In this document: one piece after another, positions 63,451 through 64,000 of the stretch
Layout: every line of letters starts with the position of its first letter
Position numbering within the stretch: the stretch's first letter is position 1
Source of the DNA: Amoebidium appalachense
Taxonomy: Eukaryota > Ichthyosporea
Direction of reading: 5' to 3'
Assembly (NCBI GenBank): GCA_963693365.1
Contig: CAVNZM010000017.1
Coordinates: 5,208,001 to 5,272,000 of the forward strand
Length of the DNA: 64,000 bases
Program-made: the position numbers and the translations under genes
Notes under the pieces: generated by a model
The model's input: only the letters and a program-made list of their open reading frames with translations
Told to the model about the DNA's origin: nothing
Database searches by the model: none

Positions 63451-64000
63451 TGAGCAAAACGGTGAAGATGTGTGTGCAAACTAATGCAGTGCAGCGACAA
63501 ACGCGTGTGCTTACAGATGCACGACACAGAGCAACCATGCCCGGTTGCATGGAAGTAAAGATGTCTCCACACAGTGGTCTGTCCTGAAAGGACAAGGAGG
63601 GGGGGGGGGGGGACATGCGGGTAAGCTACACGGAACGAATCACTATGGTCCACATCGGATGAACAGGAGAGAGAGGGGTATGGGGGTTTGTATGCGAAAT
63701 CACGGGAGCACGATAAATCTGGCGAGAAGGGGTAACAAAACCATAAAAGGTAACCCTGAAACATCAAAGCCCGGCAGGGGATGGGGTTGAATAGTTCTGA
63801 GTGTGCGTAAGGGCACGTGTGTGTGGGGAAATGTGGGGTGAGTGAGGTGGGGAGGGGGGAAGAGAGATTTCAGGTAATGTGTGTGCGTGTGTGTGTGTGT
63901 ACGCGCGCGCGCGCGCGCGTGTGTGTGTTTGTGTGTGGGCGCGCGCACGTGCGCGCGTGTGTGTGTGTGTGTGTGTGGGAGGGGGGGAGTGGGGGGAAAG
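63451..64000. other. Window end: duplicated segment, then (GT)n/(GC)n
   Basis: 63451-63595 matches 59084-59240 and contains a possible 69-nt exon (63588-63520, minus strand) between TTTCAG and GTAAGC. 63600-63880 is unique with no gene seen. (GT)n with (CG)n at 63880-63975 ends the window. The upstream exons of the cysteine-rich gene probably lie to the right. Confidence 0.5.

Overview
This window is nuclear DNA from an intron-rich eukaryote. Its genes have long introns with canonical GT-AG boundaries. They include a Ragulator subunit (LAMTOR1/p18) and a COP9 signalosome subunit (CSN6), and there are a Ty1/copia LTR retrotransposon and a PIF/Harbinger-like element. Nothing looks bacterial, viral or organellar. 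I cannot name the organism. A clear p18/LAMTOR1 hints at a unikont (opisthokont or amoebozoan relative), but that is inference. Most of the DNA is simple sequence: (TG/CA)n, (CT/GA)n and G or C homopolymers up to about 75 nt. These create very many spurious open frames (poly CV, HT, SL, P and G peptides), which I have left out.

Layout. 1-3.5 kb: simple repeats. 3.56-4.38 kb (-): a probable three-exon lysine-rich protein. 5.5-6.8 kb (-): a single-exon DEP-domain protein. 7-22.5 kb: no convincing gene, but a 41-bp minisatellite, a decayed G-rich repeat array, a non-LTR-type A-rich tail and two foldback elements. 22.5-27.4 kb (+): a four-exon C2H2 zinc-finger protein of 667 residues. 29.7-38.5 kb (-): a nine-exon CSN6 of 312 residues. 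39.8-44.5 kb (+): a five-exon LAMTOR1 of 171 residues, divergent from CSN6 across a CCAAT-rich 1.3-kb spacer. 46.5-47.3 kb (-): a single-exon membrane protein with repeated basic/serine motifs. 49.3-52.9 kb: a young copia element that has lost its reverse transcriptase. 53.3-54.25 kb: a PIF/Harbinger-like element. 55.6-63 kb (-): a large secreted-type cysteine-rich glycoprotein gene whose 5' end is probably outside the window and which carries one frame-breaking extra base.

The gene models were assembled by hand from splice sites and reading phase. Every junction in the CSN6, LAMTOR1 and zinc-finger genes keeps frame. The most unusual features are in the introns. More than half of the acceptors sit directly on the end of a (CA)n run, and some donors lie inside (GT)n. 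A family of about 250-bp structured, SINE-like repeats with poly(C)/poly(A) tails lies in these introns, with every copy I found in an intron in the sense orientation of its host gene. The functional content (lysosomal mTORC1 scaffold, COP9 signalosome subunit, transcription factor, signalling and surface proteins) shows no operon-like logic; these are ordinary neighbouring nuclear genes.
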